A stretch of DNA of 64,000 bases from NCBI RefSeq assembly GCF_029051725.1, contig NZ_JAACFU010000006.1:186001-250000 (forward strand), in the 5' to 3' direction. Every line of letters starts with the position of its first letter. Position 1 is the first letter of the stretch. The notes below the pieces were generated by a model that ran no database searches, was not told the origin of the DNA, and worked only from the letters and a program-made list of their open reading frames with translations. Made by a program: the position numbers and the translations under genes. Of this stretch, positions 53,651-62,266 are shown piece after piece. Origin of the DNA: Bradyrhizobium sp. CSS354. Lineage in GTDB: Bacteria; Pseudomonadota; Alphaproteobacteria; Rhizobiales; Xanthobacteraceae.

Positions 53651-55270
53651 ATGAACGTACCGCAGCCTTGCAAAGTCCTGATGCTCTATCCGCTGTTCTC
53701 GGCAGAGTCCTTCTGGAGCTTTGGCGAATCCTGCAAAGTGTTGGGCGTGAAGCGGCCCGCGGCCCCTTTGGGGCTGATCACGGTTGCCGCGATGTTGCCC
53801 GAGAGCTGGACGGTCCGGCTGATCGATTGCAACACGGAATCCTTCAGCGAAGAGGATCTTTCCTGGGCCGACGTCGTCTTCACCGGCGGAATGATGCCGC
53901 AGCAGGCCGACACGCTGCGCCTGATCGAAATTTGCCGTGCCGCGGGCAAGCCGGTGGTCGTCGGCGGTCCCGATCCCACCTCGAGCCCCCACATCTATGA
54001 GAGGGCCGACTTCCAGGTGCTCGGCGAGGCCGAAAGCGTTCTCCACGAATTCGTCGCGGCCTGGGACAGTGGCGCACGATCCGGCGTCTTCATCGCGCCG
54101 AAATTCCAGGCCGACGTCACCAAGACGCCGGTGCCGCGTTTCGACCTGCTGAAGTTCGAGGACTACCTTTATCTCGGCGTGCAGTATTCCCGCGGCTGCC
54201 CGTTCACCTGCGAATTCTGCGACATCATCGAGCTCTATGGCCGGGTGCCGCGAACCAAGACGAATGAGCAAATGCTGGTCGAGCTCGACAGGCTCTACGC
54301 CATGGGCTACCGCGGCCATCTCGACTTCGTCGACGACAACTTCATCGGCAACAAGAAGTCGCTGCGGCTGTTCCTGCCGCAGCTTGCCGAATGGCAGCGT
54401 GCTCACGGCTATCCCTTCGAATTGTCGACGGAAGCCTCGGTCAATCTGGCCGACGATCCCGAGCTATTGGACCTGATGGGCCAGGCGAATTTCTTCGCCA
54501 TCTTCGTCGGCATTGAAAGTCCGGATCCGGCGACGCTTGTCGCGATGCGGAAGAAGCAGAACACGCGGCGCAACATCGCCGAGAGCATCCACAAGATCTA
54601 CGCCGCGGGCATGCTCGTCACCGCGGGTTTCATCGTCGGCTTCGACAATGAGAAGCTCTCGATGGCGGATGCCATGATCGACTTCATCGAAGAGGCGGCG
54701 ATCCCGGTCAGCATGGTCGGCCTGCTCTATGCCTTGCCGAACACGCAGCTGACGCGCCGCCTGGAGCGCGAAGGCCGGTTGCATCCGGGCCACGATTTGG
54801 CGCCGACCATCGGCGCCGATCAGTGCACCGCCGGGATCAACTTCGATCCGGTGCGCCCGCTGCGCGACATCCTGACGGACTACAAGCGCGTGCTGGAGCA
54901 CATCTACAGCCCGGAGGCCTATGCAAGGCGCATCGACCGTCTGATGACGCTGCTCGACCGCTCTCGCCAGCGCCAGGAGCTCGCGGAAGGCGATATCCGC
55001 GCCCGGATCGGCGCGATGGAAACGGTGCACAAGGTGGTCACAGCCCTTCCCGAGGCGCGCGGTCCGCTGTGGCAGACCTTCATGAACTGCGCCAAGCGCG
55101 ACACCACATCGGCGCGGATTGCCGTGCAGATGATCGCGGCCTATGCGCATCTCGGGCCGTTCTCGCGCAAGGTCATCGCTGCCATCGATGAGCGTCTCGC
55201 CGCACTCGACGAGGAGACCGTCATTCCGGTCGCGGCTGTCGAGGTGCCGGCGGCCCGACATCTGGCCTGA
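53651..55270 (+). CDS. B12-binding domain radical SAM protein (HpnP-like)
   Basis: A 539-residue protein. Residues about 10-140 are a cobalamin-binding fold (VLMLYPLFSAESFWS, TGGMMPQQADTLRLI, VVVGGPDPTSSP). The radical SAM cluster is YSRGCPFTCEFCDIIELYGR, and a DUF4070 domain follows (NTRRNIAESIHKIYAAGM, GFIVGFDNEK). Length and architecture fit hopanoid C-2 methylase HpnP, but related class B methylases share them. The nearest hopanoid genes are not in the window. The start follows AAGAGG. It is divergent from the molybdenum hydroxylase cluster, with 259 bases between. Confidence 0.85.
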   Translation: MNVPQPCKVLMLYPLFSAESFWSFGESCKVLGVKRPAAPLGLITVAAMLPESWTVRLIDCNTESFSEEDLSWADVVFTGGMMPQQADTLRLIEICRAAGKPVVVGGPDPTSSPHIYERADFQVLGEAESVLHEFVAAWDSGARSGVFIAPKFQADVTKTPVPRFDLLKFEDYLYLGVQYSRGCPFTCEFCDIIELYGRVPRTKTNEQMLVELDRLYAMGYRGHLDFVDDNFIGNKKSLRLFLPQLAEWQRAHGYPFELSTEASVNLADDPELLDLMGQANFFAIFVGIESPDPATLVAMRKKQNTRRNIAESIHKIYAAGMLVTAGFIVGFDNEKLSMADAMIDFIEEAAIPVSMVGLLYALPNTQLTRRLEREGRLHPGHDLAPTIGADQCTAGINFDPVRPLRDILTDYKRVLEHIYSPEAYARRIDRLMTLLDRSRQRQELAEGDIRARIGAMETVHKVVTALPEARGPLWQTFMNCAKRDTTSARIAVQMIAAYAHLGPFSRKVIAAIDERLAALDEETVIPVAAVEVPAARHLA

Positions 55271-55274
55271 CGGT

Positions 55275-56663
55275 CTACTTCACCGCCAGCCGCAAAAAGC
55301 TCATCACACTGCCGAGCGCGGCAAAGCCCGCGCCAAGTGCCAATGCCACGACTGCGCCATCGTGACCGGCCAGCGAGAAGCAGAGGGCGGCGAGCGCCGC
55401 CCCCATCGTCTGCCCCGTCAGGCGCGCGGTGGCGACGATGCCCGAGGCGCTGCCGCTGCGATGTGGCGGCGCGCTCGACATCACCGCCTTCATGTTCGGC
55501 GCCTGGAAGAAGCCGAACCCCATACCGCAGATCACCATCCGCCAGATGATGTCGGGAATCGCAGGATTGGCCGGCAGCATCGCGAGCAGCGCCATGCCAA
55601 GGCCGAGCAGCACGAGCCCGATGCCGCCCAGTAACCCTACTGCATGCCGGTCAGAGAGGCGTCCGGCGATAGGCGCCATGATGCCAACCACCAGCGGCCA
55701 CGGCGTCATGAAGAAGCCGGTCTCGACCTGCGAACGCCCCAGCACGTCCTCGAAATAGAACGGCAGCGAGACGAAGGCGAGGCCCTGCACCGCGAACGAG
55801 CACACCGCGGTCGCCGCCGACAGCGCGAACATCGGTCGACTGAACAGGTCGATCGGCAGCATCGGCGCCGGATGGTCGGCGTGGCGGCGCGTCAGGATGA
55901 AGCCGAGCACCAAGGCCGTGACCAGCTCGATGCCCACGACCACCGGTGAGAGATTATGCGCAGCACTGCCGATGCCCGTGATGAACAAGCCGAGACAGGC
56001 CGATGCGAGGGCCGCGCCGAGAAAGTCAAAGCCGTGATCGGCGCGCGGCGTCTTTGGCAGCATCGCAAATCCGATGCCGATCGCGACGAGACCGAACGGG
56101 ATGTTGACGGCGAACAGCCATGGCCACGGGCCGACCGCGAGGATGGCGGAGGCGATCGAGGGACCGAAGGTGAAGGCGGTCGCGACCACCAGCGCATTGT
56201 GGCCGAAGCCGCGGCCGAGCATCCGGCCAGGATAGACGAAACGTACCAGCGCCGTGTTGACGCTCATGATGCCGCTCGCACCCAGCCCTTGCAGCGTGCG
56301 CGCAACCAGCAGGCTCTCCAGCGACCAGGCCACCGCGCAGAACAGCGAGGCGATGGTGAACAGGATCAGGCCACCGAGATAGATGCGCTGGTGCCCGACG
56401 ATCTCGCCGAGCGCCCCCAACGGCAGCAGCGTCGCCACCAGCGCGATCTGGTAGACGTTGACCACCCAGACCGATTGCTCCGGGCTGACATGCAGGTCGC
56501 CGGCAATGGCGGGCAGCGCGATGTTGGCGATCGCGGTGTCGAGCGAGGCCATCGCCAGCGCGGTGAAGATCGCGGCAATGGCCCACCGCCGCTGTGCGGC
56601 CGGAAGGCCATCGGAAATGGTGTGGTCGGGCTCGCGCGCGCCGGCGGGTAACGTGATTGTCAT
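55275..56663 (-). CDS. MFS transporter, drug:H+ antiporter (DHA2/EmrB-like)
   Basis: A 462-residue protein with fourteen predicted helices. VNVYQIALVATLLPLGALGE and LLVARTLQGLGASGIMSVN are motif A/C regions of DHA2 exporters, and LDTAIANIALPAIAGDLHVS is the helix 1 motif D1. It should expel hydrophobic compounds using the proton gradient. The stop lies four bases from the end of the convergent radical SAM gene. No regulator is adjacent. Confidence 0.92.
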   Translation of the reverse strand: MTITLPAGAREPDHTISDGLPAAQRRWAIAAIFTALAMASLDTAIANIALPAIAGDLHVSPEQSVWVVNVYQIALVATLLPLGALGEIVGHQRIYLGGLILFTIASLFCAVAWSLESLLVARTLQGLGASGIMSVNTALVRFVYPGRMLGRGFGHNALVVATAFTFGPSIASAILAVGPWPWLFAVNIPFGLVAIGIGFAMLPKTPRADHGFDFLGAALASACLGLFITGIGSAAHNLSPVVVGIELVTALVLGFILTRRHADHPAPMLPIDLFSRPMFALSAATAVCSFAVQGLAFVSLPFYFEDVLGRSQVETGFFMTPWPLVVGIMAPIAGRLSDRHAVGLLGGIGLVLLGLGMALLAMLPANPAIPDIIWRMVICGMGFGFFQAPNMKAVMSSAPPHRSGSASGIVATARLTGQTMGAALAALCFSLAGHDGAVVALALGAGFAALGSVMSFLRLAVK

Positions 56664-56832
56664 TTCGTTCGCGCGTTGCTCCGGCGGCCGGCTCCAAGGG
56701 ACTTGGCATGTACTACGGCGCGGCCGCCTTCCACAGGCATATGCTTGCATGCAGTGTATGCGCGAAGGCTGGGCGATGATTCCGGGCGCCGGCGTATGAT
56801 CACGCGAACTGATGCAATGTCAGGGGAGCGCC

Positions 56833-57894
56833 ATGCACATCGTCGTTTTGCCCGGTGACGGCATCGGGCCCGAGATCACGACCGCGACATCAGGCGTGCT
56901 GCGCGCGGCCTCCGAACGCTTCCAGCTCAATCTGCGACTGGAGGAGCACGCAGTCGGCCATGCGAGTCTCAAGCAATTTGGTACGACGGTGCGTCCCGAG
57001 CTGCTGGAGATCGTCCGCGCCGCCGACGGGCTGATCCTCGGGCCGACCGCGACCTTCGACTTCAAGGACGAGGCCCATGGCGAGATCAATCCCTCGCGGC
57101 ATTTTCGCAAGAACCTCGATCTCTACGCCAATGTCAGACCCGCACGCACCTATGCGGGGCTGTCCGGCCGGGTTGGCGGTTTCGACCTCGTCGTGGTGCG
57201 CGAGAACACGGAAGGGTTTTACGCCGACCGCAACATGGAGCAGGGCAATGGCGAGATGCTGGTCACATCGGATGTCGTGATCTCGCTGCGTCGGATCACG
57301 CGTCATTGCTGCGAGCGCATCGCGCATGCGGCGTGCCGGCTGGCGATGAAGCGGCGCAAGCATCTCACCATCGTGCACAAGGCCAATGTGCTCAAGCTCG
57401 GCGACGGCATGTTCCTCGAGATCTGCCGCGCGGCGGCGAAAGACTATCCTGGCCTCGCCGTCGACGACATCCTCGTCGACGCCATGATGGCGCATGTGGT
57501 GCGCAACCCCGACCGCTTCGACGTCATCGTCGCCACCAACATGTTCGGCGATATCCTGTCCGATCTCACCGCCGAGCTCTCCGGCAGCCTCGGCCTCGGC
57601 GGCTCGCTCAATGTCGGTCACAGCCACGCCATGGCGCAGGCCGCGCACGGCTCGGCGCCCGACATCGCAGGCCAGGACGTTGCCAATCCGGTCTCCCTGA
57701 TCCTGTCGACGGCCCTGCTGCTCGGATGGCACGGCGAGAACAGCGGCGCGGTGCGGTACGAGGAAGCCGCACGTGCGATCGAGGCGGCGGTGGCGAAAGC
57801 GATCGGCGAGGGCAGGGCGACGCGCGACGTCGGCGGCAAGCTCGGCACGATCGCGGCGGGGGCGGCGATCGCGGAGATCTTGCAGGCCGGGTGA
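56833..57894 (+). CDS. Isocitrate/isopropylmalate dehydrogenase family protein (tartrate dehydrogenase-like)
   Basis: A 353-residue beta-decarboxylating dehydrogenase. It starts MHIVVLPGDGIGPEITTATS after AGGGGAG. Substrate and metal motifs: LDLYANVRPARTY, VVVRENTEGFYADRN, HKANVLKLGDGMF, and the metal Asps in FDVIVATNMFGDILSDL. The C-terminal nucleotide region is AAHGSAPDIAGQDVANP. Substrate could be tartrate, homoisocitrate or isopropylmalate; the DLYANVRPAR pattern alone does not decide. A 73-base copy of codons around SGSLGLGGSLNVGHSHAMA occurs as a scar at 60389-60461. Confidence 0.9.
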   Translation: MHIVVLPGDGIGPEITTATSGVLRAASERFQLNLRLEEHAVGHASLKQFGTTVRPELLEIVRAADGLILGPTATFDFKDEAHGEINPSRHFRKNLDLYANVRPARTYAGLSGRVGGFDLVVVRENTEGFYADRNMEQGNGEMLVTSDVVISLRRITRHCCERIAHAACRLAMKRRKHLTIVHKANVLKLGDGMFLEICRAAAKDYPGLAVDDILVDAMMAHVVRNPDRFDVIVATNMFGDILSDLTAELSGSLGLGGSLNVGHSHAMAQAAHGSAPDIAGQDVANPVSLILSTALLLGWHGENSGAVRYEEAARAIEAAVAKAIGEGRATRDVGGKLGTIAAGAAIAEILQAG

Positions 57895-58234
57895 GTGGTC
57901 ATGTGCATGTTTTTTTTTAAGGGCTCAAAGCAAAAAACGCGAAAACAACCCCATGCACAGTAGAAGGCCCCTTGATTAATAAGGGATTTCCGAAACGCGC
58001 AGCGATGACATTCGCGGCGGCCCTGACGTTGACGCGTCGGGCAAAACACTGGCAGGATGCCAGGATTGCACCGATCGGCAAAAGACCATCGGGTGCTTCC
58101 GATGAAGGAGCGATGTGCGCTTCCTGTGGTGAAGCAGATCTAGGCGTGCAGCTCCGGCATTCCGCTTTCAAAGTGCTAAATTTTTTTTCTTTTATCGCTG
58201 AATTTACTCGATGCATTTGCAGAGGTGTATTGCC
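57895..58234. other. Intergenic region with a dispersed repeat
   Basis: No gene is supported. Positions 57931-58080 are copy B of the two-part repeat. The rest is AT-richer than the surroundings, with T runs at 57910-57918 and 58181-58188, and presumably carries the promoter of the diheme cytochrome gene. Confidence 0.6.
57931..58080 (+). repeat. Dispersed repeat, copy B
   Basis: The left block 57931-57963 is identical to 2130-2162, and the right block 58028-58080 (gcgtcgggcaaaacactggc) matches 2237-2290 with a few changes. The middle (57964-58027) is unrelated to that of copy A and lacks the 16-base tandem units. Confidence 0.7.
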
Positions 58235-59191
58235 ATGAAGATGTCTGTGCCGATTTTGTGGGCAACCGTGATCCTCACAGCGACTGCCGCCTTGGCGCAG
58301 AATGGGCTTCCGGCTTGGGCGTTCTTGTGGGACCCGACCGTCAAGGTGCCCCCGGCTGACGACAAGCCCAATCAACTCGCCGGCAGTAGTGCCGCATTCA
58401 GCTGGAAGCAGGCGCGCGACCTTTTCTTTGCGCCCGATTGGCATCCGGATGACCATCCAGCCATGCCGGAGATCGTTGCCAACGGACGAAAGCCGGATGT
58501 CCGCGCTTGCGGATCCTGCCATCGCGTCGAGGGCACCGGCGGTCCTGAAAATGCGAGTCTCGCGGGCCTGCCGGAGAGCTATCTCGTTCAGCAGCTCGCT
58601 GATTTCAAAAGCGGCGCGCGAAAGATGTCGGGACCGGAGAGGCCTGCCACACAATTGATGATGGCGTCAGTCAAAGCCATGACCGACGCCGAGGCGCGCG
58701 CTGCGGCAGCGTATTTCTCTGCGCAGAAGCCCAAGCAGATCATCAAGGTCGTCGAAAGCGAAAGCATTCCAAAGACAGGGCCATCCCGCTTGTTCTACGT
58801 CAAAAGCCCGGAGGGCGGCTCCGAAATCCTCGGCCCGCGCATCGTCGAGGTACCGGACGATGTGGATCAGTTCGAGCTTCGAGACTCCCGGGCGAGCTTC
58901 ACAGCCTATGTGCCGGTTGGAAGCCTGGCGAGGGGAGAAACACTCGCCAAGACGGGTGGATCGGGAATCACCGTTGCCTGCGGTAGCTGCCACGGTCCGG
59001 AGTTGAAAGGCGTCGGTGATATTCCGCCAATTGCCGGGCGCTCGCCGACCTACATCGTGCGCCAGCTGCATGAATTCCAAAGCGGGGGGCGCGTGGCAAG
59101 CGCAAGCTCCCTGATGCAACAGACTGTCGAAAAGCTGTCGCAAAACGACATGATCGCGCTGGCTGCCTACGTGGCGTCGCTCTCGCCATGA
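58235..59191 (+). CDS. Diheme c-type cytochrome
   Basis: A 318-residue exported cytochrome. The signal MKMSVPILWATVILTATAAL is cleaved near ALAQNG. Two class I domains follow: heme 1 CGSCHRVEGTG (about residue 93) with GLPESYLVQQLADFKSGAR, and heme 2 CGSCHGPELKG (about 250) with RSPTYIVRQLHEFQSGGR. This is the tandem arrangement of cytochrome c4-like subunits that serve alcohol or sulfur dehydrogenases. No dehydrogenase gene is adjacent, so its partner is unknown. An ATG eight codons upstream is a weaker start. Confidence 0.9.
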   Translation: MKMSVPILWATVILTATAALAQNGLPAWAFLWDPTVKVPPADDKPNQLAGSSAAFSWKQARDLFFAPDWHPDDHPAMPEIVANGRKPDVRACGSCHRVEGTGGPENASLAGLPESYLVQQLADFKSGARKMSGPERPATQLMMASVKAMTDAEARAAAAYFSAQKPKQIIKVVESESIPKTGPSRLFYVKSPEGGSEILGPRIVEVPDDVDQFELRDSRASFTAYVPVGSLARGETLAKTGGSGITVACGSCHGPELKGVGDIPPIAGRSPTYIVRQLHEFQSGGRVASASSLMQQTVEKLSQNDMIALAAYVASLSP

Positions 59192-59404
59192 TCCGAGCCG
59201 CTGCTGCGGGGGATGACGTCGCTCGTTGGCCCTTATCGTCGGTTGGCGTAGGGCATCGGCAGGTCCGGAGTCTGGCTCGAGCAGAAGTCATCGCCTCCGG
59301 TGCAGACTTCCGCCTCTGACCCGACCCGGTCATCAGTTCGCTTGGACCAACGTAGAACAATGGCTGTTCTCAGCCGGGGTGTATGAGATTGGATTGGTAA
59401 TGAA

Positions 59405-60371
59405 ATGACGAGAATTCCTGACTTTGGTTGCTGTGGCGTCTGCGTTGCCTCTGGCAGCGCGAGCACAGCAAGCAAAGCGAGTGCCCCGAATTGGCCTTCT
59501 CCTCCCTCCACCGCGGAATCTGGAAGTCGACGCATTCATCAAGGGGCTCAGCGATCTCGGTTGGGTTAACGGCATGAACGTTCATGTCGAATATCGCGAC
59601 ACCGGTGGCGACGACGGCAGGCTGCCGGCGCTTGCGAATGAACTCGTCGCTCTTGATGTTGACGTTCTCGTCACAGCCACATTTCCCGGGATTCTTGCCG
59701 CTCACAACGCAACGACAAGAATTCCGACCGTGATGATCGTGGGCCCCGATCTGGTGACCATAGGGCTTGCAGCCAGCATGGCTCATCCTGGCGGCAACAT
59801 CACGGGACAGACCTTTTTCCTGACGGAACTAGCTGCAAAGCGCTTGGAGATCCTCGCAGGCTTGGCTCCCTCGACCAGACGCGTAGGGGGGCTCATGCAG
59901 CGAGGAAATCCACTGAACAACGCTATCATGAGCACCATGAGGAACGCAGCGCAGGCATTGAAGATGGAGCTACTACCTATCGAGGTCGACGTCCCCGGCG
60001 ATCTCGAAAGCGCGCTGTCACTCGTCGGTTCTAATTCTATGGACGGCCTCGTGATCACGGACGCAAACGCGTTTGTCACCAACACGTCCATGGTGGCCGC
60101 GATTGTGGACAAGTGCCGCGTGCCATCGGTTGCCGCACCCATCGTCGCCTCCCGGGGGGGCGGCCCTGATGGGTTACGGTGTCGATTTCACCGCAATGTT
60201 CCGCCACGCCGCTGTTTTCGTCGACAAGATATTGAAGGGTGCCAGCCCCGCGGAGATTCCCATCGAGCAGCCGACGCAGTTCAAGACCGTCATCAACCAC
60301 AAGACCGCAAAGGCGCTCGGCGTGGAGATACCTCGTCGTTGCTGGTGCGCGCGGACGACGTGATCGAATAA
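59405..60371 (+). pseudogene. ABC transporter substrate-binding protein (PF04392 type), frameshifted
   Basis: Three reading-frame breaks separate recognisable pieces. (1) ATGACGAGA at 59405 is out of frame with REFLTLVAVASALPLAARAQ, the normal MTRREFL-type signal. (2) The main body (RVPRIGLLLPPPRNLEV, GGNITGQTFF) loses frame in the seven-G run at 60154-60160, continuing in the next frame as ALMGYGVDFTAMFRHAAVFV and KTAKALGVEIP. (3) A missing base near 60331 returns the frame to SSLLVRADDVIE and a stop. Either a decayed gene or, for the G-run, a sequencing error. Confidence 0.8.
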
Positions 60372-60388
60372 CAGCGGCGATCTCTGCA

Positions 60389-60461
60389 GCAGCCTCGGCC
60401 TCGGCGGCTCGCTCAATGTCGGTAACAGCCACGCCATGCGCAGGCCGCGCATGGCTCGGCG
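60389..60461 (+). pseudogene. Fragment duplicated from the isocitrate/isopropylmalate dehydrogenase gene
   Basis: 35 bases (60389-60423) are identical to 57584-57618, and similarity continues to 60461 with two substitutions and one deleted base. It encodes a piece of SGSLGLGGSLNVGHSHAMA with the frame then lost. Flanking DNA is unrelated. Confidence 0.75.
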
Positions 60462-60520
60462 AAGTCCGCTCCTACGTTTGTGAGCCGGCTATTCCGCCGC
60501 CTCAAGAAACTGGCACGGCT

Positions 60521-60802
60521 TCACAGCAGAAGAGTCAAGAACTCATAGGCGATCACGGTAATACCGAGACAGCGCCGCCAGGGGTTCACGCCGCGGACAA
60601 TCTCGTCGGCGGCCCAGATGATGAGCCCGCCCTTTACCACGATTGTCAAACCGACGCTGACTTTGCCCGCGGAAGGCCAGATCCAAAGCAGCACGCCGGC
60701 AACGATCACGATCCACAGTACAAGGTTGGGCCACTGAGCGATCGTGATGGCACCGGTTTCGCGGTTGCGGAAGAACCACTGCAAAAATCGCCGCACGATC
60801 AC
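60521..60802 (-). CDS. Small membrane protein of unknown function
   Basis: A 93-residue protein starting at a GTG immediately after the TAG of the upstream gene, so it is probably co-translated. Three hydrophobic segments are likely (WPNLVLWIVIVAGVLLWIW, VGLTIVVKGGLIIWAADEI, LGITVIAYEFLTLLL). No family recognised; its partner is the flavin-binding stress-type protein. Confidence 0.78.
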   Translation of the reverse strand: MIVRRFLQWFFRNRETGAITIAQWPNLVLWIVIVAGVLLWIWPSAGKVSVGLTIVVKGGLIIWAADEIVRGVNPWRRCLGITVIAYEFLTLLL

Positions 60803-61237
60803 CTAGTCGAGCTCGACCTCTCCCTCTTCACGCCCCTTCCAATAGGTTACGCGGTTGGCTTTCACCTTGATCAGCACGATGCCTGGCGTATCGACGCCCT
60901 CATCGAACCACTTGTCGAGATCACTCGTCCAATGCTGTTGGAAAGTCTTCTTATCCCGGATCAGTTCGGCAGTGCCTTCAACGGCAACGTAGATCCCCTG
61001 CGAAAGAAGGCCCGCTTCTGATGAATATCCGAGCGCTACTTTCGGATTGCGTTGAATATCCGATACGGCCCGAGCCTTTTCATAGCTGAAGTAGTACGAC
61101 GTGCCGTCATAGGCGACGTCCCCATTGTTGCTCATGGGACGGTTGGCGATCTCGCCATTCTCGGTGTGGGTCGAAAGAATGGCAATGTCGATGCCGGCCA
61201 TTTCATTCGCGATTTCGGCGAGTGATTTCTTGGACAT
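60803..61237 (-). CDS. Pyridoxamine 5'-phosphate oxidase family protein (general stress protein type)
   Basis: A 144-residue split-barrel FMN protein. IAILSTHTENGEIANRPMS is the flavin-contact start, YYFSYEKARAVSDIQRNPKV is the dimer interface, and IYVAVEGTAELIRDKKTFQQ with VLIKVKANRVTYWKG complete the fold. It resembles the PF16242 general-stress group rather than PdxH. It is the first gene of a two-gene unit with the small membrane protein. Confidence 0.9.
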   Translation of the reverse strand: MSKKSLAEIANEMAGIDIAILSTHTENGEIANRPMSNNGDVAYDGTSYYFSYEKARAVSDIQRNPKVALGYSSEAGLLSQGIYVAVEGTAELIRDKKTFQQHWTSDLDKWFDEGVDTPGIVLIKVKANRVTYWKGREEGEVELD

Positions 61238-61378
61238 GAATTTTCCTCCAGTGACGCTGGAGCAACGTAGGGATCAGGCCCATGGTTCCTTGAAAGGGAG
61301 GGCGGGATGCGTACCCGTGCACTTTCATCCCTCCGATCGCTTGTCAGTTAGAAAGGGCGAGAGGCTGAGCGCACGCCC

Positions 61379-62122
61379 CTAAAACTGATACCTCCGCAAC
61401 CCCCCATCCACCGGGATCACCGTGCCCGTGATGTACCGCGCCACGGGTGACGCCAGAAACACCGCGAGCGCGGCGAGGTCTTCCGGCTCGCCCCAATAGC
61501 CGACGGGAATCTCTTCTTCCGCGAACCGCTCGCGATAATCAGGCGCGTAGTTGCGGCGGATCTGTTCGCTCATGATGCGGCCGGGCGGGATGCAGTTGAT
61601 GGTGATGCCGTGCTGGCCGATCTCGCGCGACAGGCCCTTGGCCCAGGCGTGCACGGCGGCTTTGGCGGCAAAGGCAGCGTTGAGGCCTTCGGGTTCGGAC
61701 TTGCCGGTGATGTTGACGATGCGGCCCCATTTGCGTTCGATCATCTGCGGCAGCAGCGCATGCGCGATGCGGCGGTAGCTGGTGAAATTCAGCGCGATCG
61801 CCTCGTCCCATTGGCTGTCGGGCGCATCGACCGGCAGCGGGCGACTGCCGCCGGCATTGTTGATGAGAATGTCGACATGGCCGAGCTCGCTCACGGCGAA
61901 GGCCGAAATGTTCTCCGCCGCGTCCTTGGCCATCACGTCCTGCTCGAACGGGGTGATCAGGCCGGAGCCGACTTCCGTCACCAGCTCGGCGAGCAGGTCG
62001 GTGCGCCGTGCCACGCCGACGACGCGCACGCCTTCGGCAGCCAAGCCCTTGGCGATGGCGCGGCCAATGCCGACGCTCGCTCCGGTGACGACGGCGGTTT
62101 TCGATTTGAGCCCGAGGTCCAT
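61379..62122 (-). CDS. SDR family oxidoreductase lacking the catalytic tyrosine
   Basis: A 247-residue short-chain dehydrogenase fold. The cofactor loop VVTGASVGIGRAIAKGLAAE and LINNAGGSRPLP are intact. Where the YxxxK of the family should be, the sequence reads LNAAFAAKAAVHAWAKGLSR, with Phe in place of Tyr, and the catalytic Ser is shifted to ITGKSEPE. VIPVDGGLRRYQF closes the protein. It may bind NAD(P) without the usual chemistry or use another acid. The start is MDLGLKSKTAV; a longer open frame upstream lacks homology. It is divergent from tam. Confidence 0.88.
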   Translation of the reverse strand: MDLGLKSKTAVVTGASVGIGRAIAKGLAAEGVRVVGVARRTDLLAELVTEVGSGLITPFEQDVMAKDAAENISAFAVSELGHVDILINNAGGSRPLPVDAPDSQWDEAIALNFTSYRRIAHALLPQMIERKWGRIVNITGKSEPEGLNAAFAAKAAVHAWAKGLSREIGQHGITINCIPPGRIMSEQIRRNYAPDYRERFAEEEIPVGYWGEPEDLAALAVFLASPVARYITGTVIPVDGGLRRYQF

Positions 62123-62266
62123 GGTCACACGCTCTCTTGTTAGCTTTTCGCTTCTTGCTGTTCGTTTCCTGCCCCGTCCGCCCGGCTTGCGAATTGCCTG
62201 AGCGGGACGAGCAGTGGTAACCAAGAGCAACGGTGAAGGAAACACGAAAAAGAAAAGGCGTCGGCA

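Noticed and set aside
57618..58049. Minus-strand frame of 143 codons
   Set aside because: It spans the dispersed repeat, where the string YCAWGCFRVFCFE is a translation of the repeat itself, and the antisense of the dehydrogenase gene.
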